A DNA stretch of 64,000 bases from Parapristionchus giblindavisi (taxonomy: Eukaryota > Nematoda > Chromadorea > Rhabditida > Diplogasteridae). Each line of letters begins with the position of its first letter. Position 1 is the first letter of the stretch. Location: positions 62,001-126,000 of the forward strand of contig CALSFV010000219.1 of NCBI GenBank assembly GCA_943737045.1, given 5' to 3'. Of this stretch, positions 36,696 to 48,400 are shown piece after piece. The notes beneath the pieces are model-generated. The model was given only the letters and a program-made list of their open reading frames with translations, did not search any database and was not told the DNA's origin. The translations under genes and the position numbers were made by a program.

Positions 36696-37764
36696 CTTGA
36701 ATGAAGGCAATGTTATTGTTGTGCACAAAACACAGTTAGAAGAGTGATTCATAATCATAATAAAAAAATGCGATGAAATTCATTACGAGTTGGCAATGCT
36801 TCCAGAGTCAGTCACTCTTTGTAGATTTTGAGAATCATATGTTTTGTGGTTTTTGTGGTATCGAGTGTTAACTAAAGATTAATACGAAAGAAAAGTGACG
36901 AATATTAAAGAATTTCTCATTTGGTACTTCAAATATTCTTTGCGCATTGCATCCATAAATCACAGAACGTTTTACATATCTTTGAACTGATTGTGTTTGA
37001 TTTTTATCCATTGCGAAAAAAAACTAAGGAAACATTCTGTCAGAGCAGAGAGTAGCGTGGAAAGAATATTTCTAAAATATTTCCGCGAAATCGAAGGGAA
37101 ATGAGCAAAGTTAATAATAGATAAGACATATAAACGATGGAAGTTATTTGAACGAATAACCACCATCTCTGATGAGAGATTTCATTATAAAGGAAGATTC
37201 CTTTTGAAAAAGGAGGGATTTTAATCTTAGTATCTCCACAAAACTTGAAATGAGGGGGAGGAGTAGAGATGGTGACAATTCGGAGAATGACGCTTGCGGC
37301 AGTCAAGTGACCTTATTATTTTCAAAGTATGATCATGATCTGTTCTTTGTTGCTATATATTTATTAGAGCTTAGAATTCTCAGATATAGATAAATTCAGT
37401 ATGCCAGTGAACCGTCAAAAATGAAAAGAGTATCTATGAATAACTAGAATTATGAACACTTTGTACACTACACACTTTGTCATCAAATTGTCTATATTTT
37501 GTAAAGCTCATTGCCAGTTACATTGTTGCTCAATTTCATTTTTAGTCTGGTTTTTACGGTCATTTTAAGTGATATGGGTGGGTGAATGCTTGTTGGGAAG
37601 GAAATTGAGGAGCTAGACGAGGATAAAGTTGACCATATCCAGTTCATTCGAGTTCACTCTTATCCACATATGTTTTACTCTTACGAAGGACGTCCTCGTG
37701 ACCCCTCAGGGGTTTCATTGAGCAGAGATTTAACAGATTACCCACCTTGATGGATTTGAATAGA

Positions 37765-38112
37765 TTAAAGATGGAGGCCCTCGAATGTCTATGCAAATAC
37801 GTAACACATTATTTGTGCAATAGATAAGTGATATGCAAGAATTTAGCGTGGCCAGTCATCTATCCCTTAGTCTAGTGGTAAATGTGCTACCTAGTTAGCA
37901 CAACGTCGCGGGTTCGAAACCTATTGCCGAACTTTCTTATTTTCAAAATTTCGCGCCTTTGCCTGTACATCAAGCATGATTCATTCATGATTCTAGCGAT
38001 CAATAAGCTGAATTAGCATAAAATAATCTATGTACTCTATGCAGAACAACTTTTGCTATATTTCTGTCTTCACGGTTTGTTCACGAAAATATTCGCCGTA
38101 CACCACCTTTAA
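37765..38112. mobile_element. TTAA inverted-repeat element, subfamily B, with tRNA-like segment
   Basis: TTAAAGATGGAGGCCCTCGA at the left, TCGCCGTACACCACCTTTAA at the right. The interior is closely related to 47087-47432 (only a few differences by eye) and more distantly to family A. Length 348 bp, the same as A1. Confidence 0.78.
37860..37932 (+). ncRNA. tRNA-like segment in element B1
   Basis: A-box TTAGTCTAGTGG, B-box GGTTCGAAACC. It resembles the A1 segment in the ends and differs in the anticodon region (CTACCTAGTTAGC). The acceptor pairing is weak. Confidence 0.55.
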
Positions 38113-38913
38113 GCTTGATTTTATATGAATAACAATTCATAGGATTTTCACAGAAGTCGTTAGTGAAATGAAAAGTGCCCTATTTGAAATCCTGATATTA
38201 CAAAGTTTTCCGACCGATCTGTGATGGTTTCACGTCAGGAAACGAATGTACGCAGCTGCACACAAGTTGAAGCGAATATCATAAGGTAGTAGATTTAATA
38301 AGAATGCAGGATTCTTTGAGACTATGATTAGGAAAGAACAAAACTAAAGTTTACGCTACAGTTATAGAATCCGACGCCTAAAAACTGATATAAGTTACTT
38401 CTTTCATATTTTCAAATTGTGAATTGAGATAAATTGCATTTGAATTGCACTGTTTTTGTTCATATGTCCATGTTTCTAATGAAATTGTTTTTTTTGTTTG
38501 AAAGAGATCATCAACATAATCAACATGCAACTACTTGATATTCAGTTCTGAAACAGTTAGAGATCTTAGTTAATATATTCCTGTTCTAGTATGCTCTCAA
38601 TGAAAAGAAGAAGTGAAAGGAGAGTGAAAGGACGGAAGGTTGGAATGAAAGTGAAACTATGCAGACAAATTGACCATGAGAACAATTAATCAGACCACAA
38701 AAAGACAATATATGTACATGTCACATTGATAGGATACAAGTTTTCATTTGGATTTTTCAGTTAGTTGAAAATAATTTTTAAAAAAGCGAGAATCTTTATT
38801 AGTAGATAACACGGGGCAAGGGTAAGCCCAAAGCCAGTAAAAATTTGATTTCGAGTTTTCGGAACAATATTTATTTTATTATATAAAATTAATATATACA
38901 CCAATAAAGGGTT

Positions 38914-40985
38914 TCATTTGTCTTCAAGTTGATAAGTGAATAGTATAGTACACAATGGAACACTTGAAGTTGACTGAACTGTGATCAATCCTTCTTCTCT
39001 GATATCCACAATACGACTACCGATAGTGAGACTAAATTATTTATTTTGTTATTTAATAGATTGATTAATAATTTTATTTGAAAATGTACATGTCAATAAG
39101 CAGGCGCATCATTTTCGCTGCTCAAATTTATCGATTGATTTTGTGGTGGGGTCATTCTCACGTTCATACTTCTTAGTCATCATTTAAAGAAGGGGACCCT
39201 CGAGTTTGCATGACTAACTCCCGCCACGATAAGCATGTTGGCTATTGTTTATATTATATGGTAATTGGCGTAAGGGATAATGAGAAAATGAGAGAGCAAG
39301 CATGCAAATCGGATGGGCACTCTCTACATACCTTGAATTTTGTACTTTAAATGCGCATAGTGAGCTTTAAACATATCGGGAATCAATATCAGATATGTCT
39401 TTCGATTCGTGCGATGAATCTCTATCATTCTATCCGAACAGTCTTATTACGAAAAAACTCGTGGGTCTCCATCTTTAAGTAAGTGTAGTCAAATTGGGTA
39501 GATTGGGAAGTGGTTTGAAATTTGAATGACGATGCTTGTTTCTCAGACTTACTGAAGGGAAGAATTATGAAGAGGAAAGAACAATTGTACTCATAATATT
39601 GATTGATTTTATTATGTAAGAAAAGTAAATCGGTTATCGCGAGCATACTTTCGAGTGTAATTGAATACTTATAAAACTAATTTTACTCAATATTATCGTA
39701 CCAATTATTTCTATTTGTAAGAATTTATTGTAAAAATGCATACTTTGTCGGGGTTACTTCATATGAGAGAGTTCGTGTGTTTACCGATACAAGTTCAGCA
39801 TTTTGAGTTAGATAAAACACTTTCTCTCCATGTCCATGAATATTACTGCGCTGAAGGAAAATAGGAAATCTTTTAAGAATAGTAAGCGGTAATTGAAGCG
39901 GTATTTATCTCCATTCAATTAGTCATCTTCTATTATTTTGAATTTATCGAAAAATGTCTCATCATTATGTCAAAAATCCAATAAAACAGCATAAAATAAC
40001 TTACAATAAACGGTAATCCTTTCACTTCAGAAAATGTGGATTCTCCTTGACTATATCTTTGTAAGGAAGCAGAATATTCATTATAGTAAATGAAGAAGAG
40101 CATGCCCCTTTAAAACCCAAAATGGTTTAATCACAAAAAATATTTTAAAACTCACTTATGAAACAAACAAGATGATGAAATTTTGATATCCCTGGACGTT
40201 ATATTGAATGGTATCCCTCTTTCCAATCGATAATTCTGATTTATCTTGTATACAAGGAAGGTGTCAGGAGAGTCACGGACAAAATACACTTGGTATTCGT
40301 TCATATGAATAATTTTTGCAGTTTGGAAGTTCATCTTCAAAAATCAAAAAAAAAACATCACTCATCGAAAATTAAGAAAAACCTCATATGCAATGGAATG
40401 CTGAATTCTTCCGTTGATTATCGCAGCTTTTCTCATCGCGACGTCGCCTATCTACAACGATTACACATACATATTTCAACTTTGTTATTGTATAAAGTGT
40501 ACTTTTGAAGTTGCCTTGCTACTAGCTGCTAAACATAGAAATATTCGATGACCTCCTCCCATTCAATCCCTATCTCGCTTGTGATCTCTCTAGATAGAGG
40601 AGTTGTGGCTAATCTCGTACCAAATTTATTTCATACCAAGTTTATCTCGTAAGTTTATAAGCAAGTTATTTTATACCGTCCACATTAACAAAATCAATTT
40701 AAAAAATAAATAATATAAAACAAACATTATCCTGGTAGTAAATAGCATCATCAATAACTCCGAACTCATTCGCGATTATAAAGTCGTCCGTTTTTTCTCC
40801 AGATCTGATTTTTTAAATATAGAATTAAATATTCATGAAAAAATAACCCATTATTCCAGACTGCCCTTATGTGGTTGGTTCCTCTGCTTCGTGAAGAGAT
40901 TTCATATTGGATGAAATATCCATTTGATATGGGATAAAACTTTCCAGTATAGCTGATTCGTGATTGCTCCGTGAAGTTTATCATG
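38914..40985 (-). CDS. Unidentified multi-exon gene
   Basis: Not recognised. Candidate exons on the minus strand: about 40857-40985 (starts MINFTEQSRISYTGKFYPIS), about 40738-40803 (KTDDFIIANEFGVIDDAIYY), 40195-40333 (MNEYQVYFVRDSPDTFLVYK), 40012-40100 (YNEYSASLQRYSQGESTFSE), 39790-39855 (NIHGHGEKVFYLTQNAELVS), about 39490-39560, and the last exon 38914-39031 (SRIVDIREEGLITVQSTSSV, then the stop). AATAAA-like signals follow the stop. The mix of aromatic beta-like segments (QVYFVRDSP, LFFIYYNEY, KVFYLTQNA) suggests a beta-rich or propeller-like protein, but this is inference. Phases do not all fit, so the model is incomplete; a pseudogene is possible. A TTAA element sits in the last intron. 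Confidence 0.45.
39184..39478. mobile_element. TTAA element related to family A but without a clear tRNA-like segment
   Basis: TTAAAGAAGGGGACCCTCGA at the left, CGTGGGTCTCCATCTTTAA at the right: family A-like termini. I do not see a B-box inside. It lies in the last intron of the unidentified gene. Confidence 0.65.
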
Positions 40986-41047
40986 ATCTGAATAAAAGAG
41001 AAGACTCTCTGAACCCATTTGGATTAATATGAATGTTCACATTCAAA

Positions 41048-41472
41048 TGTGGTGTCCACGAATATTTTCGTGAATAAACTGTGAAAACAGGATGGTAGCA
41101 AACGTCATATAAGTCACCGCACACTATTTCTTTTCTTATGATTCTGCTTATTGGTCGGTATAATCATGAAGGAAACATGCTCTATGGTTCATTGAATGGT
41201 GAAAGAGAGATGGGAAGGGGTCTAAAGAGAGGGCAAAGGCTGAGTGACGATAGCAAAATGAACATCGACACACTTTTTACTTACAGTATATCTATGGGGG
41301 GCTCATTCTAATCGTGGTAGGAAGCAATGATTCATTTCGAGGTTCCTCATCTTTAAATCGACACCTCAAGCGCATTTGATACTCTCCACTCTGACGACAC
41401 TCTCTAGCTTTCTTTCTCTACGAGAGTATTTCCAATACGAAGAGTGGCATTAGCTTCGGGTGTGCCTTTAAA
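41048..41472. mobile_element. Worn family A relic followed by MITE M1 copy 3
   Basis: GGTGTCCACGAATATTTTCG at 41050 is a family A terminus in reverse; a decayed opposite end (GAGGTTCCTCATCTTTAA) reaches about 41356. From 41352 to 41472 follows an M1 element (TTTAAATCGACACCTC to GGGTGTGCCTTTAAA). Confidence 0.5.
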
Positions 41473-42420
41473 GTGATAATTGTACAAAATATTCAGGAAT
41501 TAGAAAGTGAGAAATAATGTGAATAACCGATTGATTCGTATGCAGAATTTGTATTGAATGATTCATCAAAAACAAACACTGAGCGATACACACCCTTTTT
41601 AATCGTTAGCGTTATAAAAGAAGATTTCTTTTTACTTGTTTAAAAAAACATTTCTTATTTTAACGCAATTACATAATTAATATTCTAGATTTTTTAAATT
41701 ACATATTTTATAGAGATTATTTCTGTTTTAATGATAAGTCCATAATTTCTTTTACTGTCAAATTGGGTGTAGTTGAGTTGTTGAGCGTAGATAATAAAAA
41801 TGAACAAATGAACAAACCAAATTCCGTTGGAATGATAGTAATAATAGTCGAAGTGCCGTCTGTAGTATGGCGATGGTATCAAACAACATTTGTGATTATG
41901 ACTGGTCAATATACTGATAACCTGACTGTCGTGTGTTAAGAATTCTCAGACTGAGTATTATGTGTCTTGATCATCTCCGTTGCTTCGAGTGAGTTCACCT
42001 TTAAACATATAATCCATGTTGTCAACTCTTGTACAACCTCGCAATTTCTTCCTCACTGTCCGGACTTCGGAGTCTGCGAGTTCAAAAAATGTAAATGGGT
42101 CGTGACATTAAACGTTTTTTTTCCTTCGAAGTCTTGTTAGAGTTGACGTCATTATTGTTAGAGTTGCTAGGACCAATATCCGTATCAGTAGCTGAATATA
42201 CCAAAAAGTCACAAACACATCGCACTACTGAACAGAAAGAAAAACAACAACTAAAACATGCTACAATTTAGTTTTAGTATTGAGTAGCAACTAAAAGCAT
42301 TCGACACCCTATTTTTAAACATGACCTTGATAGTTTGTTGAAAATGAATTTATTAAATGGTTTATCTGTTAGAGATTCACAAATAAAATAAATTAACAAG
42401 ATAGTATTAACAAAAAAAAA

Positions 42421-45400
42421 TCATTTAACCAAGTCAAGTAAATCATTTGCAATTTTTTTCAGTTCTTCTGAAGCAGAAGATTCGACAATTTTCCGAAGCG
42501 AATCCACTCCTCCCCGATCTTGCAACAATCTGAATTATGATATCATTAATTTTAAGTGCCGTCATGAATCGTTCCAGTCGAATTTTGGCCTATCTTTCCT
42601 GTCACTTTTGTACTGTTAAATAATAAAAATAAAAATAACAACAGTTCTCACTTTATACGATTTGCCGAAGATTCACAGAGTATATGAATACGCCAAACTG
42701 AGAATAACTGTGCCCCTGGTGCATCATCACGGGATATCATTCTAAGTAGCATACAAAATCTGCAATGTTCAGATTTCACTTTTGAATTTTACCACTTAAT
42801 ATCATGACTTACCTTATGTCATCGAAGATAAATCTCTCACGTGGCATTCGGTGAACGGCATCGACCTTGCAATAGATGCTACTTACAAATAGATTATATA
42901 CCTGTCTAACATGCTACACGTTAGTTCAGAGTGTACAATAAGGGATGAAGTGAAAACTCCGGTCGGGATTCGAACCCGTACCCTTTGGGAGGATAGGCGG
43001 CCATCTTACCAATGCGCCACGCTGCGATCACCCTTCCCTCCCTTCTCTTCTCATATTATTCCCAACTTACGCGCTGATCATTTTTCCAGTCCGACGGTCG
43101 CTATTTGAATACACCTACTGTTTATAGGCGCTGTATGCGTAGACCATACCATATTTTTCGTACACCATTATTTATGGTGAGGTTATTCCTATTTCCCGGC
43201 TTAATGAACACCCTCTCTTATGATTGAACTAACGTGGCTAGCCCAATGTGTATCCCAAGTCAAATTGACTCTTCGTTCTAACGACGCATGCTCATTTTTG
43301 GTGTCAAAAAGATCTTATGAAGATTGGAAAATTTCGCATTATTTTGGACCATTTCTTCTATACCAAAATCTGATTCAGTTGATCACTCGACTGTTGTATA
43401 TTCTCGCATGGAGCAGTTGAAGTGAGCAAATGAGAGAGAAGTTCCAGTAGAATGTAACAATTGACTGTATCCATCGTTTCGACCTTCCTTCAAAATATTT
43501 CTATCAGATAATTTGAAGCTCTCGATAGTGGTATCAACAATATATGTACTAACATAATCGATATTTATGATAGAAATAATTAAAAGACACATTTTTTACT
43601 TTCCAGGAGTTAATAGGTGAGAAATATTGTACACTTTTCGTGGTGGCAACATGGCGTGCTGTTATATTTTAAAATTCCCATTGTGTTAAATTTCATTAAT
43701 AAAAAAATTTCTCCTTACTTGAATAATTCAATATATTGAGAATCTATCGAGATATTTTCAAATTCGTCTCGTCCAATTATGTTGATGAGAAGTTGAGTTG
43801 CCTGTAATGTATCCAATCATTCAATTTTCGAAAAGAGAAAATGATTTTTAAATTTCCAACATTTAAAGGTGGAGACCCGCGAATGTTCATGCAAATCGCT
43901 TGCATCCCGCGTATACAAGTGTCAAGTGATATGCAAGTAGATAGAGTGGTCTCTCATACTCCCTTAGCGCAGTGGTAACATTTCTGATTATATAGCGCGT
44001 GGTCGCGGATTCGAATCCTATTGCCGAAATTTCCTATTTTCAAAAAGCGCGCATTGCCTGCGATTGCAAGAATGGTTCATGGATGATTCTAGCGATCAAT
44101 ACGATGAATTAGCATAAAATACATAGAGCAGGGTATGTAGAATAACTTTTGCTAACTTTCTGGCTTCACACTTTGTTCACGAAAATATTCGCGGGAGTCC
44201 ACCTTTAAAAAATACTAGGATTGACAACAGGGCTGTCCGGAAAAAATATATTCGGAAAATCGGAAAATCGGAAATTTCCGAAAATATTTTCGGAAAATTC
44301 GGAAAAATTTCGGAAAATATTTTATTAAAGTTGTTGTTGTTATAGAAATACTAAAAACGATGTTATTTAACAAAAAGTTTATTTTGAAACTCAAAATATA
44401 AAAATATAGCAACATCTTTGGAACTATTGAGTCCGTTTTAGTAGGTTTTGGGAATGAGTAACTAACTAGCTCAATATGATCATGGTCGAGAGAAAATGTT
44501 CTTAGCAGAACTGAATATCTTCTTTCTCCGCAAGTACTGCAGAAGAGCAATGATACTTAAGAGGAAGGCGAGAGGGAATAGGGGGGGGGACACAGCTGAT
44601 TTCGTAACTCCATTAGGTCAAGGGGTGCGAATCTGGGTGGGAAAGGGCTGCTACCTATCAGGATTGATGGTAATTTCTTTGGACAGCATACTTAAAATAA
44701 TCGTAAAGAAAAAAAAGAATTTATTACTGATTTTTTAATGTATATTTTATGAGAAAAATATTTTATTCAATGACTTTTAGTCAATAGAAATTTTCCGAAT
44801 TTTCCGAAAAATTTTCGGAAAATCGGAAAATCAAAATTTTCCGAAAAAGGTCGGAAAATCGGAAAATCCGGAAAATCGGAAAAACGGAAATCCCAGCCCT
44901 GATTGACAATGAGAACAAAGTTTGAAAGAAAATAGCAAATTGCCTTTTGAATTTTCAATCCAAATCTTTTGTAATAATAAAAAAAATATTTATCTCAGCT
45001 TGGAAAAAGAGAGAAAAATATTTCGTTTTCAGCTTTCCGTCCACTGATCAAACTACATATTCAAGAGCTCGATTTTATCTTGATTCCGAATAATTACATA
45101 ATTCTCTCGTTCCTTTTACTACCTCTTAATAATCATCCAAATTGCCCTAATGGTTTGGAAAAACAAAAAAAAACAGGAAAAAAAACCTCACCTCATACAT
45201 CCGACATTCCCCTGATCGAATGATCTCAAACACTGTTGAGATAATATCATTCTGAACGAGTGATGAACGAGCAGTTAAACATTTCTCTGCAATGGAAAAT
45301 CTTAATGTAATAGGCTAGTATTTAATATAAATATATATTACTTTCGTTGATATTTGTTTATATTGAGGAATTCACCTGTTAGTGTAATAAGTGTGCTTAG

Positions 45401-48400
45401 AATAAAATATATGGGAGATGAATATAGTATAATTGCATCAAAGTCTTCACTAAACTCTCGTAATCTTTCCATGAACACATTAACAAGTTTCGATTCCAAT
45501 ACTATAGACTCCATTTGAGTATCGTTCATCATTTGTATCGATCCTCGTATACATTGTGAACTCCTGCAACGAATTTTGTGAAATACGAAAGGATAATTTG
45601 AAGCTCTTTGCTCAGAAATGAATGATTTGATAGTCAAAGTTGTCTTGTTACATGATTTGTTTTGGGAAAAAGATTCTGACCTTTCCATAAGAAAACGATT
45701 TGAAGTGGATTCCAATATATCAATCGAAAGAATAGTCATTCTATGCCAATCAATATTTGGAATATTCTTAGTCGATAATAATGTGTGAAGGGTTGATAAC
45801 TGAAAATAGTGCAATATTGGCTTTAAAAATGGTTAAATGTATGAAAGGTTATCGAGGATTTTTGCTTTAACTTTCAAAATGTGGTTTTCTGTTCATATTT
45901 TAAACATACTCTCGAGCATAAGTCATGATTGTAGTCAACAGCAGTGATGCATTTATCGGCAAATAATGAGACTAATTTGTGGTCGATAAATCGAAGATTA
46001 CGAGATCTGAAATTAACGACTGTAGCTAACTAGTGAGAGCAAAATTTGAGTATAAAATGTAGAAAAATGGAGACAAAAAAGGAGGCACTGACGTAATGAG
46101 ATAATAAAAACAACATGATGTCGAGAGAATTTGAATCTCAAAACTTTTCGGATAATCTATCATTGCTTGCACACATAGACGAACGCTCTCGTTGATTTGT
46201 TCTTCGTCAAATAGATTTCGATGAGTCTGAATTAGATGAATGTCTTTAGAAAAGAACAAAATTGAATAGACCAAACCAAGTTAGCAATTTAGTTTATGAA
46301 AATTTGGTTTGTATCATATTTGTTGAATCACTTTATCAAACATTACGTATCACGATAAGTAATTGTATATAAATATAACCTTCAAAACGTTTTGCAGTCC
46401 ATCCAAAGCGAGTTTTGTGTCGGATATTTCGTTACTCATCAAGAGGTTTTCAATAGAATTTGAGACTAGTTTAGAGCCTATCACTATGGAGAGCGATGAT
46501 GTTTCATAGCTAAGAAACTTTTCTTCCACTCCTTCGAAGACAATACCTGTAACATAATATTTGGTTGAGCCATGAGAAATAACTTACTGGAGAGGTTAAG
46601 TCGTGTTAGTCGCGGATGTTTGTCAATGATAGTTTGAATAAAAGAATCAAGATCTTCATCATTCCATTCCTCCAGTGAATTGTTTGATATATCGAGTGAT
46701 CTTAGATTGGGCCAGAAACAATCATCATTGGTAGTAAGAATTGTGAAGAGAATATCACCCATATTCAGCCTGAAGTTGACTGTATGGAGATTTAGAGATT
46801 CAGGTAAATCTTTTTTTTTAAGTTTAAGTTCCTGGCACGAAAATCATTGACAAAGAATCGTACTTTCCTAAATTCCGTGTAAATTGCGTAACAGAAGAGA
46901 TATCAAGAACTTCAAGACTTCTCAGATCTTGTAAAACTTCTTCGATCAAATCGAAGGATACAGTACAGTTACGAAGAGAAAGAAATTTGAGCTTTGTAAG
47001 TCTTCTGATCGGTGAAATATCCGTTAAGTTCTCGCAATAAGATAAATCAATATGGTCCAGCTTGTCATTTATCTGAAATGTTTATGAAATTTGGAGGCCC
47101 TCGAATGTCTATGCAAATACGTAACACATTATTAGTGCAATAGATAAGTGATATGCAAGAAATTAGCGTTGCCAGTCATCTATCCCTTGGTGTAGTGGTA
47201 AATGTGCTACCTAGTTAGCGCAACGTCGCGGGTTCGAAACCTATTGCCGAACTTTCTTATTTTCAAAATTTCGCGCCTTTGCCTGTACATCAAGCATGAT
47301 TCATTCATGATTCTAGCGATCAATAAGCTGAATTAGCATAAAATAATCTATGTACTCTATGCAGAATAACTTTTGCTATATTTCTGTCTTCACGGTTTGT
47401 TCACGAAAATATTCACCGTACACCACCTTTAAAGACGCTTCATAGTTTATTTGCATCATGATATAATATTTTTAATATATTTCAAAAATAATGAATAGTG
47501 CACGAGAAGGTGAGACATCGGCGATTATGAGCATCAATTTGGTAAAATTGTTATTCATAATCTGATGACATCATCTCACCCAAAAATTTGGTTTTGCTAT
47601 TTTGCCACACTTTCGAGAAGGCAAAAAATAAATATAATAGATAAACATATATCCAGATAAATGCAATTGAGTGTTTGATTCGGTGCAAACCTGAGTAATC
47701 CGATGGAGCGTATCGTCATTGATTTGTGTCTGAGATAGAATTAAAGACTGCAGATTTGGCAGAAAATTCATCTTTAATGAACCATATTATTTATAATAAA
47801 ATTTCAAATACATATTACTCACCGATTCTACTAAATCCTCATTTGTCATATTGATTGATCCTGTAAGATCCCAATGCACAAGGGTAGTACTATTAATCGT
47901 AAAAGAAGACATTTCGCTTCTGCCCAGCTCTGAATTGTATATTGATTATGCAACGAACTAGCGTGATAAGCTCTACTTATGTCACATATTATACGATAGT
48001 CTCTTTCTTCTAGACAGCGAAGTCATCATCATAACCTATTTATTCTTGTTCATATTCATTTTCTTGTGTTTGCATGCTTGTGCATGTAGATAAAATATAT
48101 AAAATATATATGGCTGGATCGAGTTACAGATGTACAAACTGTTCAGCTTACGAGTCCACCCACCTTCATGGAATTTTCTGGCTGTTGATAGTCTATGAAG
48201 TGGATGATCGAGAAGTACAGATAGAGATGATTCATCAATGACACAATCGGAAACATCGACCTTGAATTACAAAAATCGGCGAATAATGAGAACAGTGGCC
48301 GTATGCATGAACAACGGGAAAACCGTTTTCCGGGAAAATATGACGTCATTAGCGTAGGCGGAGGATTTTTGGAAAACACCTCTGCTTACGCTAATGACGT

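Larger units (their letters stand above)
36760..38913. other. Mostly gene-free region with one MITE
   Basis: Apart from the TTAA element at 37765-38112 I see no exon series. A minus-strand frame at 37040-37306 has a hydrophobic stretch (SIVYMSYLLLTLLISLRF) but no start, splice or homology support. Confidence 0.4.
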
